A stretch of 15,327 nucleotides of DNA, taken from positions 1-15,327 of the forward strand of contig JANNLG010000215.1 in NCBI GenBank assembly GCA_031396695.1, read 5' to 3'. The translations under genes were made by a program, and so were the position numbers. Source of the stretch: VGRW01 sp031396695 (lineage in GTDB: Bacteria; Myxococcota_A; UBA9160; SZUA-336). The notes beneath the pieces were generated by a model, which was given only the letters and a program-made list of their open reading frames with translations, was not told the DNA's origin and made no database searches. This document shows, piece after piece, positions 1-6,511 of the stretch (positions are counted from its first letter, which is position 1; each line of letters opens with the position of its first letter).

Positions 1-1058
1 ACCTCGCGGATCTTGTGCTCCGTCTCGCCGACGTACTTGTTCAAGAGCTCCGGACCCTTCACGTTCAGGAAGTAGCTCTTGGCCTCGCCGCCGCGCATCT
101 CCTGGATGCGGAGCGCCAGGCTGTTCGCCACGGCCTTTCCGATCATGGTCTTGCCGCAGCCGGGCGGACCGTAGAGCAGGATGCCCTTCGGCGGCGACAG
201 GTTGTAGCGCTTGAAGCGGTCGGCGTGCAGATACGGCAGCTCGATCGCGTCGCGCAGCACTTCGATCTGATCGCCCAGACCCCCGATGTCCTCGTAGGTG
301 ACGTCGGGAACTTCCTCGAGCATGACCTGATCGACGGTCGACTTGGGCAGGCGCTCCACGCCGAAGCCGGTGCGCGGATTCACGAGCAGGTTGTCACCGG
401 CCTTCAGCTTCTCGCGCCGCATCGGCTGCGAGAGACTGACCACGCGCTCTTCGTCGGCGTGACCGAGCACGATCACGCGACCGTCCTCGAGCACGTCGGA
501 GACCGTCATCACCTCGCCGCGCGGATCGAAGGTCGTCGCGTCGACGATGTTGAACGCCTCGTTCAGCACCACCAGCTGACCTTCCATCAGCTCCTCGATG
601 CGGATGCTCGGGTGCGAGTTCACGCGCATCATCTTGCCGTCGACGTTGATCTCGCAGGTTCCGTCTTTGTTGCTGCGCTCGAAAATGCCGTAGGTGTTGG
701 GCGGCGAGCACAGCTTGTCGACTTCCTGCTTCAACAGGTCGATCTGCTGCTTCGCGTCCTGCATCGCGCTCACGAGCTTCTCGTTCTGCCTCTCGGAGTC
801 GAACGACTGCTGGCGCTGGCGCTCGAGGCGCTGGCGAATCAGCTCGTACTCCATGAGCACGCGTTCGACGCGGCGCACGAGCTCGGCCGACTCCGGCCCG
901 AGGAAGCGCAGCCCGTCACGAACCCTCTCGATCTCGTCCATCTCGTCAGGCAACCGGCTCTCCCGTTCGTCGTCATCACCCCCGCGCGATACGGAGATGC
1001 GCTTCATTACGTCTCGGACGAAGCCTCGTCTCCCAGAACCCGAACCCGAGTCGCTCAT
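1..1058 (-). CDS. arc: Proteasome-associated AAA+ ATPase ARC/Mpa, 3' end outside window
   Basis: Hexameric AAA+ unfoldase that recognises Pup-tagged proteins and feeds them into the bacterial 20S proteasome. 352 complete codons of the N-terminal part are visible. Residues about 37-116 are charged and heptad-like, matching the family's Pup-binding coiled coil. Residues about 118-245 match the tandem OB domains, including GHADEERVV near 199. The AAA domain begins near 250 with YEDIGGLGDQIE, has Walker A GPPGCGKT at 297-304, and continues with the family stretch KSYFLNVKGPELLNKYVGET. Walker B, the second region of homology and the C-terminal proteasome-docking tail lie beyond the edge. The ATG at 1058 is preceded by GAGGAAAT, a good ribosome binding site. 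ClpX, FtsH and Cdc48-type AAA proteins lack this coiled-coil plus double-OB layout, so the family call is firm. Partner genes (dop, pup, prcB, prcA, pafA) would be expected further left, unseen here. Confidence 0.93.
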   Translation of the reverse strand, partial: MSDSGSGSGRRGFVRDVMKRISVSRGGDDDERESRLPDEMDEIERVRDGLRFLGPESAELVRRVERVLMEYELIRQRLERQRQQSFDSERQNEKLVSAMQDAKQQIDLLKQEVDKLCSPPNTYGIFERSNKDGTCEINVDGKMMRVNSHPSIRIEELMEGQLVVLNEAFNIVDATTFDPRGEVMTVSDVLEDGRVIVLGHADEERVVSLSQPMRREKLKAGDNLLVNPRTGFGVERLPKSTVDQVMLEEVPDVTYEDIGGLGDQIEVLRDAIELPYLHADRFKRYNLSPPKGILLYGPPGCGKTMIGKAVANSLALRIQEMRGGEAKSYFLNVKGPELLNKYVGETEHKIRE

Positions 1059-1205
1059 TGGATTTCCTCGCCTTCGGCTGATCCGCGGGGCCGAGAAGTG
1101 CAATCGACATACCAAGCGCCGTGTGCGGATTTCTGTGTCCGCCGTCGCCGCGCAACGCCCGAGCGATCGCACCGCGTCGTCCGAAAATCGTGCTGGTTCG
1201 AGAGC

Positions 1206-1219
1206 TTGCACGCGTGCAA
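1206..1219. repeat. Perfect 14-bp palindrome upstream of arc
   Basis: TTGCACGCGTGCAA reads identically on both strands. It lies about 150 bases upstream of the arc start codon, in the gene-free leader. A perfect 14-bp palindrome is expected roughly once per 16 kb by chance at equal base frequencies, so its position in a 523-base leader is suggestive of an operator rather than proof of one. Confidence 0.3.
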
Positions 1220-1349
1220 CGCGGCCGCGGCCAAACCCGCGTCGGCAGATCGCTCCGGATGAACGCGTCCCGGCTCAAGCAGGGCTTTTTCCAGTACCCA
1301 GCGGTGGTCCAAAATCACTTGAAAAATCGAGCGGTTACGAACTTCTCGA

Positions 1350-1377
1350 AGTCTATCAAAAGCGCTTCTCATTGCAA
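1350..1377 (-). promoter_or_regulatory. Possible sigma70-type promoter for arc
   Basis: On the minus strand TTGCAA (1372-1377) and TAGACT (1350-1355) are separated by 16 bases. A short inverted repeat, ACTTC-TC-GAAGT at 1341-1352, overlaps the edge of the -10 element and could be an operator. Transcription from here would give an untranslated leader of nearly 290 bases. Both hexamers match the consensus at only four of six positions, so this is a weak call. Confidence 0.2.
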
Positions 1378-1581
1378 CGGCTCCAGGCGCGCACCGAACG
1401 CTCGAAGTGCTTGGTCCCAAAGGGTTTACGCCCTCATCTCGCGCTCGGATCGCACGCGGCTGCGCGCGACGGATCGCCGACGGCTCGAGTGTCAAGACTC
1501 CGCCACTCGGAACGCTGTGCGGTGTACACCCGATTCGATGGCGAGCTGTGGGGTGCGGATTCGAAGCGGTCGCGTGCGGGC

Positions 1582-2247
1582 TCATCGCAGGTCCACGACC
1601 TCCGCGCCGGCGGGCGCCTCGAATTCGAAGACCTTCGCCGCGACGCCGGAATTCTCGCGCATGTCGGACAGGCGGAGGCGCGTGCGATTGCCGAACAGAT
1701 CGAGCACGACCGACTCGCGCAGCTCGAAGGTCTTCGGATCAACCCACAGCTCGAGCAGCTCGAAGCCGCTGTCGGCCTTCGGTCGCAGGCGCAGGCCGCG
1801 CTCCGCGCGCTCGGGCGCGGCGATCAGCTCGGCGTCGAAGGTGTCGCGCAGCACCGCCTGGCCGAGCAAGAAGCCGAGCGCGGTGGGCGATACGTTGCCC
1901 GCCGAGAGCGGCGCGATCTGCAGCTGTTTCTCGTCGGGATTCCAGATCTTGATCGAGTCCGCGACCAGCACGATCACGCGCCCGTCCGGGGCCGCGTACT
2001 CCCAGCGCATCTTGCCCGGCCGTTCGACCGTGACGGCGCCCGTGGAGATCGTCCACTTGTCCAGCGCCAGGCTGAAGCTCGCCTGCTCGAAGTTCGCGTG
2101 CAGGTCGCGCACGCCCTCGTAGCGCTTCTGCACGGCGTCGAGCGCCTTGCCCGCTTCGTCCCCCGAGTCCGCGGCGACGAGCGCGAGCACGATGCACGCC
2201 AGCAAGGCGCACGCGCTACTCGTCGGGCGGACGGACGAAGATCTCAC
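1582..2247 (-). CDS. lolA: LolA, outer-membrane lipoprotein carrier protein
   Basis: Periplasmic chaperone that carries lipoproteins from LolCDE in the inner membrane to the outer membrane. The protein is 221 aa. Residues 1-26 form a signal peptide (basic start, hydrophobic stretch ACALLACIVLALVA, probable cleavage after VAA). The mature part has the LolA pattern: NFEQ at 52-55, then GAVTVERPGKMRWEYAAPDG (70-89), IKIWNPDEKQL (99-109) and a beta-rich C-terminal half. The GTG start at 2247 was chosen because AGGAGGG lies 11 bases upstream and because it gives a complete signal peptide; an in-frame ATG further upstream (2400) would add unrelated sequence inside ftsK. The gene overlaps the end of ftsK by 32 bases, the ftsK-lolA order known from many proteobacteria, so the two are probably cotranscribed and translationally coupled. 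Confidence 0.9.
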   Translation of the reverse strand: MRSSSVRPTSSACALLACIVLALVAADSGDEAGKALDAVQKRYEGVRDLHANFEQASFSLALDKWTISTGAVTVERPGKMRWEYAAPDGRVIVLVADSIKIWNPDEKQLQIAPLSAGNVSPTALGFLLGQAVLRDTFDAELIAAPERAERGLRLRPKADSGFELLELWVDPKTFELRESVVLDLFGNRTRLRLSDMRENSGVAAKVFEFEAPAGAEVVDLR

Positions 2248-4513
2248 GGGGTTTCGTTCCCTCCTGCGGTCCGACGATGCCGTCGGCTTCCATCTGCTCC
2301 AGGATTCGCGCCGAGCGGTTGTAGCCGATCTTGAGCTTGCGCTGGACGAACGAGATCGATGCGATGCGGCTGCGCGCGACCACGTCGACGGCCTGATCAA
2401 AGAGCTCGTCGACGTCCTCGCCGCGCTCCTCCGACTTCTCGCTCTCCTGGCTGAGACGGATCAGGGTCGGATCGAATTCGGGCGAGCCCTGCTGGCGGCA
2501 CCATTCCGTGACGACCTCGACCTCCTTCTCAGAGATGTAGGGACCGTGAATGCGCTCGAGCTTGGAGCTGCCCGGCGGCACGTACAGGAGGTCGCCCATG
2601 CCGAGCAGCCGCTCCGCGCCGTTCGCGTCGAGCACGGTGCGCGAATCGGTTCGCGAGCTGACCTGGAACGAGATGCGCGAGGGAAAGTTGGCCTTGATGA
2701 TGCCGGTGAGCACGTCGACGCTCGGTCGCTGCGTCGCGAGCACCAGGTGGATGCCCGCTGCGCGCGCCATCTGCGCGAGTCGCATGAGCGACTCTTCGAC
2801 GTCGCGCGCAGCCACGATCATCAGGTCGGCGAGCTCGTCGATCACGACCACGATGTACGGCAGCTTCTTCGGGACGATCTCGTCGTCGGGCTTCGGCCGG
2901 TTCGTCGCGAGGTCCTTCGCGATCGCCTTGTTGTACTGCTCGATGTTGCGCACGCCGCGCTTCGCCATCAGGTGGTAGCGCTCTTCCATCTTGTTCACGA
3001 CACCGAGAAGTGCCGCGGCGGCGCGCTTGGGATTGGTGACGACTTCGGCGATCAGGTGCGGAATGCCCTGATAGAGCGAGAACTCGAGCATCTTCGGATC
3101 GACGAGCAGGAGCTTCACGTCGTCGGGCGTGGCGCGCATCAGGATGCTGCACAGCAGCGCGTTCAGGAACACCGACTTGCCCGTGCCGGTGGCGCCGGCG
3201 ACGAGCAGGTGCGGCGTCGAGGCGAGATCGGCGCAGACGGGATTGCCGAAGATGTCCTTGCCGAGCGCGATCGGAATGCGCGAGTCGGTTTCCTGGAAGC
3301 AGGAATGCGCGATCACGTCGCGGATCACGACCACGTCGCGCTCGACGTTCGGTACTTCGATGCCGACCACGTTCTTGCCCGGGATCGGCGCGACGATGCG
3401 CACGGACATCGCGCGCAGCGCGAGCGCGAGATCGTCGGACAGGTTCACGATCCGCGAGACCTTCACGCCCGGTGCGGGCTCGAACTCGTACATCGTGATC
3501 ACGGGCCCGGGGTGGACCTTCACCACGCGCCCGAGCACCGAGAAGTCGGCGAGCTTTTTCTCCAGGATCTGCGAGTTGCGGATCAAGGCATCGCGATCGA
3601 GGTTCGGAGTCGATTCCGGTCCGCGCGCGAGCAGGTCCAGATCGGGGAGCTTGTACGGTCCCTCGCCGCGGCCATCCGCGAACGGCAGCGGCTCCTGGCG
3701 GAGCGGCGCGGGCGCGATCACGCGGTGCTCGACCACCTCGGGCTCGCCGGACTTCAGCTTGCGCGGTGGGCTGACGCGCGGCGCTTGCCGCGGCGCCTTG
3801 CGCGGCTCGTCGCTGCCTCCCTCTTCTTCTTCCGCTTCCTCGAAGGCGGCCGCTCGGCTCTCGGCGCGCTCCGCGATCCGCATGCGCACCCGAGCCAGGC
3901 TCACGCGCAGCAGCTGGCCGAGCTCGCGCGTGGCGCCGCGCGCGAGCTGACGCGCGCCCTGCGATGCGTCCCGCAGCGAGACGCCAGTCGCCGCGAGCAA
4001 ACCGAGCGCGGCCGCGATCAGCAGCACGAAAGAGGTGCCGGCCAGGTAGAACGCGCGAGAGAGCGGACCGACGACGGCCGCGCCGACCACCCCGCCCGCG
4101 TTGGCGGAGAACGTGTCGGGAAACGCGCGGTGCAGGATCTCGAAGCCCGCGGCCAGGCTCAGCAGGCACAGCGTCCAGCCGGCGAGCGGGATCCAGCGAG
4201 GACGCAGCGGCAACCCGCGCAGATAGCGAACGGCGACCACGATGGCGGCGATCGGCAGCACGTGCGCCGCGAAGCCGAGGCTGCCGGCCAATGCACCCGC
4301 CACGAGCGCGCCCACGGGCCCGCACCAGTTCGCGACTTTCACCCCGTTCGCGAGCCACGGGTCGGCGGAACTGTAAGAGAGGAGCGCGACCTCGGTGAAC
4401 AGCGCGAGCGCCGCCAGACTGACGGCCACCGCCTCGGCTTCGAGCCGCCCCGGCTGCCGGGGTTCTGCTCTGGCCGCGCGCTTTGCGGTTGCTCGCTTCA
4501 CGCCCCTACCCAA
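2216..4513 (-). CDS. ftsK: DNA translocase FtsK/SpoIIIE
   Basis: Septum-anchored motor that pumps chromosome ends and dimers apart during division. The protein is 765 aa, the short SpoIIIE-like size. Residues about 27-48, 63-97, 106-128 and 140-178 form the N-terminal membrane segments. An acidic then basic linker spans about 205-285 (run EEAEEEEGG near 225-233). The RecA-like motor has Walker A GATGTGKS (440-447) and Walker B VVVIDE (555-560), followed by the conserved QRPSVDVLTG. The C-terminal winged-helix gamma domain (about 705-760, SRIASISFVQRKLKIGYNR) would read KOPS-type orientation sequences and contact XerD. The TTG at 4513 gives the longest form; a GTG at 4501, with GGGTAGGGG just upstream, is an alternative that only removes four residues. 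No xer gene is nearby. Confidence 0.95.
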   Translation of the reverse strand: MGRGVKRATAKRAARAEPRQPGRLEAEAVAVSLAALALFTEVALLSYSSADPWLANGVKVANWCGPVGALVAGALAGSLGFAAHVLPIAAIVVAVRYLRGLPLRPRWIPLAGWTLCLLSLAAGFEILHRAFPDTFSANAGGVVGAAVVGPLSRAFYLAGTSFVLLIAAALGLLAATGVSLRDASQGARQLARGATRELGQLLRVSLARVRMRIAERAESRAAAFEEAEEEEGGSDEPRKAPRQAPRVSPPRKLKSGEPEVVEHRVIAPAPLRQEPLPFADGRGEGPYKLPDLDLLARGPESTPNLDRDALIRNSQILEKKLADFSVLGRVVKVHPGPVITMYEFEPAPGVKVSRIVNLSDDLALALRAMSVRIVAPIPGKNVVGIEVPNVERDVVVIRDVIAHSCFQETDSRIPIALGKDIFGNPVCADLASTPHLLVAGATGTGKSVFLNALLCSILMRATPDDVKLLLVDPKMLEFSLYQGIPHLIAEVVTNPKRAAAALLGVVNKMEERYHLMAKRGVRNIEQYNKAIAKDLATNRPKPDDEIVPKKLPYIVVVIDELADLMIVAARDVEESLMRLAQMARAAGIHLVLATQRPSVDVLTGIIKANFPSRISFQVSSRTDSRTVLDANGAERLLGMGDLLYVPPGSSKLERIHGPYISEKEVEVVTEWCRQQGSPEFDPTLIRLSQESEKSEERGEDVDELFDQAVDVVARSRIASISFVQRKLKIGYNRSARILEQMEADGIVGPQEGTKPREIFVRPPDE

Positions 4514-4586
4514 GTCGCGTCGCTCGCCGGTTGCGTGGTCCCCTCATCCGCGGCCCTCGTGAACCTTTCTCGCGCCGTTCCGTCGC

Positions 4587-4592
4587 ACGCTA
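4587..4592 (-). promoter_or_regulatory. Possible -10 element for ftsK
   Basis: TAGCGT on the minus strand lies about 75 bases upstream of the ftsK start. No convincing -35 hexamer is visible. With 16-18 base spacing the -35 position would fall inside the LexA-like palindrome at 4607-4620, which would fit repression by occlusion. Weak evidence taken alone. Confidence 0.18.
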
Positions 4593-4606
4593 GCTGCGGC
4601 GACGAA

Positions 4607-4620
4607 CGAACACGTGCTCG
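4607..4620. promoter_or_regulatory. LexA-like (SOS box) palindrome between ftsK and ssb
   Basis: CGAACACGTGCTCG matches the Gram-positive-type LexA consensus CGAAC-RNRY-GTTYG at every defined position but one (GCTCG in place of GTTCG). It lies between divergent ftsK and ssb, both of which are known SOS genes in some bacteria. It is about 80 bases upstream of the candidate ssb -10 element and about 95 bases upstream of the ftsK start. LexA consensus sites differ between phyla, so a functional role is inferred. Confidence 0.35.
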
Positions 4621-4696
4621 AACCCAGAGGGGAACTTTACGATCGGAAACGTCGACGAGAAAGGCAAGTTTCGCGGGACTTGCGCGCGCGTCGTTG

Positions 4697-4705
4697 TGCT
4701 AGCCT
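4697..4705 (+). promoter_or_regulatory. Extended -10 promoter element of ssb
   Basis: TGCTAGCCT reads as an extended -10 (TG, one base, TAGCCT at 4700-4705), with about 40 bases to the ssb start codon. The best -35-like sequence, TTGCGC at 4680-4685, is spaced by only 14 bases, so the extended -10 would have to compensate. Confidence 0.3.
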
Positions 4706-4748
4706 GTCGACGAATCCTCGCCCCGATTCTCACGAGAGGAGACTTCGC

Positions 4749-5204
4749 ATGTCTGGCGTGAACAAGGTCATCATCGTCGGGAGATTGGGAAAGGATCCGG
4801 AGGTCCGCTTCACGAAGGCGGGCACGGCCGTTGCGACGTTCTCGGTCGCGACCTCAGAGCGGTTCAAGGATCGAGACGGACAGCCGCAGGAGCGCACCGA
4901 GTGGCACCGCGTGGTCGCGTGGGCGCAGCTCGCCGACATCTGCGGCAAATACCTGCGCAAGGGCAAGCAGGTCTACATCGAGGGCCGGCTGCAGACGCGC
5001 GACTGGGAAGACAAGGACGGGCACAAGCGATACACGACCGAGGTGGTCGCGAACCAGATGCAGATGCTCGGCCGGCGCGAGGACGACGGCGGCGGCTACA
5101 GCGACGACAGCTACGGCCGCGGCGGCAGCGCCGGCGACGGCGGTGAACCGATGGTGCAGGCGCCCGCCAGCGGCGGCGCGGGCGACGACGAGATCCCGTT
5201 CTAA
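4749..5204 (+). CDS. ssb: Single-stranded DNA-binding protein SSB
   Basis: Binds and protects single-stranded DNA in replication, recombination and repair, and recruits partner enzymes through its C-terminal tip. The protein is 151 aa. The OB fold covers residues 1-108: MSGVNKVIIVGRLGKDPEVR at the start, TEWHRVVAW at 50-58, and GKYLRKGKQVYIEGRLQTR at 66-84. A Gly/Asp-rich disordered linker follows, and the protein ends in the acidic tip DDEIPF, equivalent to the canonical DDDIPF. The ATG at 4749 has AGGAG eight bases upstream, and the N-terminus aligns with typical SSBs; longer in-frame forms have no support. It is monocistronic, diverges from ftsK, and shares a LexA-like site with it. Confidence 0.97.
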   Translation: MSGVNKVIIVGRLGKDPEVRFTKAGTAVATFSVATSERFKDRDGQPQERTEWHRVVAWAQLADICGKYLRKGKQVYIEGRLQTRDWEDKDGHKRYTTEVVANQMQMLGRREDDGGGYSDDSYGRGGSAGDGGEPMVQAPASGGAGDDEIPF

Positions 5205-5212
5205 TGGGGCCC

Positions 5213-5231
5213 GGCGCGGCGTAGCCGCGCC
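5213..5231. terminator. Perfect 8-bp GC-rich hairpin just after ssb
   Basis: GGCGCGGC, loop GTA, GCCGCGCC, starting nine bases after the ssb stop codon. The stem is strong but no T-run follows, so it is not a classical intrinsic terminator. It could be a mRNA 3' stabiliser or a REP-like unit. Confidence 0.4.
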
Positions 5232-5264
5232 ACCCATACTTCGCTCGGCTTCACCTCGCTGCGC

Positions 5265-5319
5265 GGCGCGCGTTGCGCGCCTTGCCCGCTTCGCGCGCGG
5301 GCGGCCGCGCGCTTCGCGG
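5265..5319. repeat. Cluster of three further hairpins between convergent ssb and PilZ genes
   Basis: Three stem-loops sit in succession: GGCGCGC-GTT-GCGCGCC (5265-5281), GCCCGC with GCGGGC (5284-5289 and 5297-5302), and CCGCG with CGCGG (5305-5309 and 5315-5319). Together with the hairpin at 5213-5231 they fill most of the 154-base gap between two convergent genes. The arms share GCGCG/TTCGCG words, resembling a dispersed REP-type element or a bidirectional barrier to transcription. Confidence 0.4.
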
Positions 5320-5358
5320 TCGCTCATCGAGCGCAGAGAGCCGGGGTTGGTGCGCTTT

Positions 5359-5712
5359 CTACTTGTGGCGCAGGCCGCGGACGAGGTCGTTGATGGTCGA
5401 GCGCACTTCGGGGGCGAGCTCGTGGAACTCGATGCCGATGCCTACGGGGGATTCGCCCTTCCCGTCGCTGATCCACGCGACGCGGCCGGAAACGTTCACG
5501 GGGAGCTCGAGGCCGGGCAGCCGGAACTCGAGCGCGACCTCGGTGCCGAGCGGCGAGGGGTTCTCGGTGGCGATGAACATGCCGCCCTCGTTCACGTTGG
5601 TCGTGAACTCGCTGAAGAACGCGTCGACCGCGGAGTAGTCGACGGGGATCTTCAGATCCTCGCGGCTCGATCTGCGGCGGTCTTGTTGGGACCTGCGTGC
5701 CTTCGGTGTCAT
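5359..5712 (-). CDS. PilZ domain protein (TIGR02266-like)
   Basis: A single-domain PilZ protein of 117 aa; the family typically binds cyclic di-GMP and passes the signal on by protein contact. After a basic start, RRRSSRED (13-20) supplies the arginine-rich first motif. NVNEGGMFI (39-47) corresponds to the second motif, usually D/N-x-S-x-x-G; here Asn replaces Ser at the middle position, which might weaken nucleotide binding. The stretches PLGTEVALEFRLPG and VSGRVAWISDG and the ending GIGIEFHEL fit the TIGR02266 subfamily first described from Myxococcus paralogues. It is the last gene of a five-gene minus-strand run, 41 bases after radC. The ATG at 5712 has only a weak upstream purine stretch (GTAGGGGTAGG). 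Target unknown. Confidence 0.85.
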   Translation of the reverse strand: MTPKARRSQQDRRRSSREDLKIPVDYSAVDAFFSEFTTNVNEGGMFIATENPSPLGTEVALEFRLPGLELPVNVSGRVAWISDGKGESPVGIGIEFHELAPEVRSTINDLVRGLRHK

Positions 5713-5753
5713 CGGTATCGCCTACCCCTACGCGTTCCGATCGGTCGGTCAGT

Positions 5754-6437
5754 TCAGTCGCTTGAGGCCAGCAGCTGACCTGTTCGGGCGAAGCTCGTGA
5801 ACTCTTCACCGCCGATTACCAGGTGATCTACGACACGAATTCCCAGAATCTCGCCCGCGCGGACCAGGCGCCGAGTCACTTCGTGATCCTCGCGGCTCGG
5901 CTGCGGGTCACCGCTGGGGTGGTTGTGCAGCACCAGGATGGCGGCTGCGGACTCGCGCAGCGCCGGCGCGAAGACCTCGCGCGGGTGCACCAGACTCTGG
6001 TTCAGGCTGCCGCGGCTGACCTCGACCTCGCCGATCAGGCGATGACGGCTGTCGAGCAGGAGCACCACGAACACCTCCTGGCGATAGCGGCGCATGCGGG
6101 CGCTGAAGTGCGCGGAGACCTGCTCGGGCGACTGCAGCTTCGCGCCCGGCACGAGCGGCGTGCGCGCGAGCCGCGCGCCGATCTCGAACGCCGCGCGCAG
6201 CGACGCGATCTTCGCGGGTCCCATCCCTTGCACGGCGCGCAGCTCCGCGTTGCCCGCACGCGCCAGCGCGTCGAGCGAGCCGAAGCGCTCGAGCAGCGCG
6301 TCCGCGACGCCGAGCGACGTGGCTCCACCGCCGCCCGTGCGCACCAGCAGCGCGATCAGCTCGCTGATCGCGAGCGACTCCGGTCCCTCGCGGTCCAGGC
6401 GCTCGCGCGGCCACTCGAAGCGCGGATCGAACGTCAC
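5754..6437 (-). CDS. radC: RadC family JAB-domain protein
   Basis: A 227-aa RadC (UPF0758/DUF2466) protein. Residues 1-95 hold the N-terminal region with a helix-hairpin-helix-like segment (VQGMGPAKIASLRAAF, 69-84). Residues 100-222 form the JAB/MPN metalloprotease-like fold. The metal-binding motif HNHPSGDPQPSREDH is intact at 171-185, with a candidate catalytic Glu at 121. The historical link to DNA repair in E. coli has been disputed, and the true function is unsettled. GTG start at 6437 with GGAGGAG seven bases upstream, which decides the start. It lies 74 bases after the secreted protein gene and 41 bases before the PilZ gene. Confidence 0.93.
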   Translation of the reverse strand: MTFDPRFEWPRERLDREGPESLAISELIALLVRTGGGGATSLGVADALLERFGSLDALARAGNAELRAVQGMGPAKIASLRAAFEIGARLARTPLVPGAKLQSPEQVSAHFSARMRRYRQEVFVVLLLDSRHRLIGEVEVSRGSLNQSLVHPREVFAPALRESAAAILVLHNHPSGDPQPSREDHEVTRRLVRAGEILGIRVVDHLVIGGEEFTSFARTGQLLASSD

Positions 6438-6511
6438 GATGCAGCTCCTCCGGTCGGGGTGAGGAGCGAGCGGGTCTTCGCCAGCTCGTTCGTACGAGTG
6501 GCGGATTCCGC

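Larger units (their letters stand above)
1059..1581. other. 523-base stretch without a convincing gene, upstream of arc
   Basis: This lies between the lolA stop and the arc start, both on the minus strand. It is less GC-rich than its surroundings around 1290-1380. Reading frames here do not show the strong G/C third-position preference of the flanking genes. It contains a perfect 14-bp palindrome (1206-1219), a weak promoter candidate (1350-1377) and a short inverted repeat touching the -10 element (1341-1352). One minus-strand open frame spans the whole gap and is discussed under findings. Most likely it is the control region and leader of the proteasome ATPase gene. Confidence 0.5.

Noticed and set aside
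15..1262. Long plus-strand open frame covering the left edge
   Set aside because: It is the antisense shadow of the arc/Mpa gene, whose minus-strand frame has clear domain matches; the plus-strand protein is His/Val/Arg-rich with no recognisable fold.
1480..1530. tRNA-like word GAGTGGCGGAG on the minus strand
   Set aside because: It resembles the D-arm of Ser/Leu tRNAs, but no acceptor stem, anticodon arm or T-arm can be folded around it.
1055..1585. Minus-strand 176-aa frame between lolA and arc as a gene
   Set aside because: The ATGA junctions are attractive, but codon third positions lack the strong G/C bias of the neighbours and nothing in the protein is recognisable. Kept as a finding, not annotated as a CDS.
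2147..4702. Plus-strand 851-aa open frame opposite ftsK
   Set aside because: Antisense shadow of ftsK; the product is Arg/His/Asp-rich low-complexity sequence typical of the opposite strand of GC-rich genes.
6485..6498. Short hairpin CTCGT-TCGT-ACGAG after the secreted protein gene as a terminator
   Set aside because: Only a five-base stem with no T-run, inside what looks like a continuous gene run.
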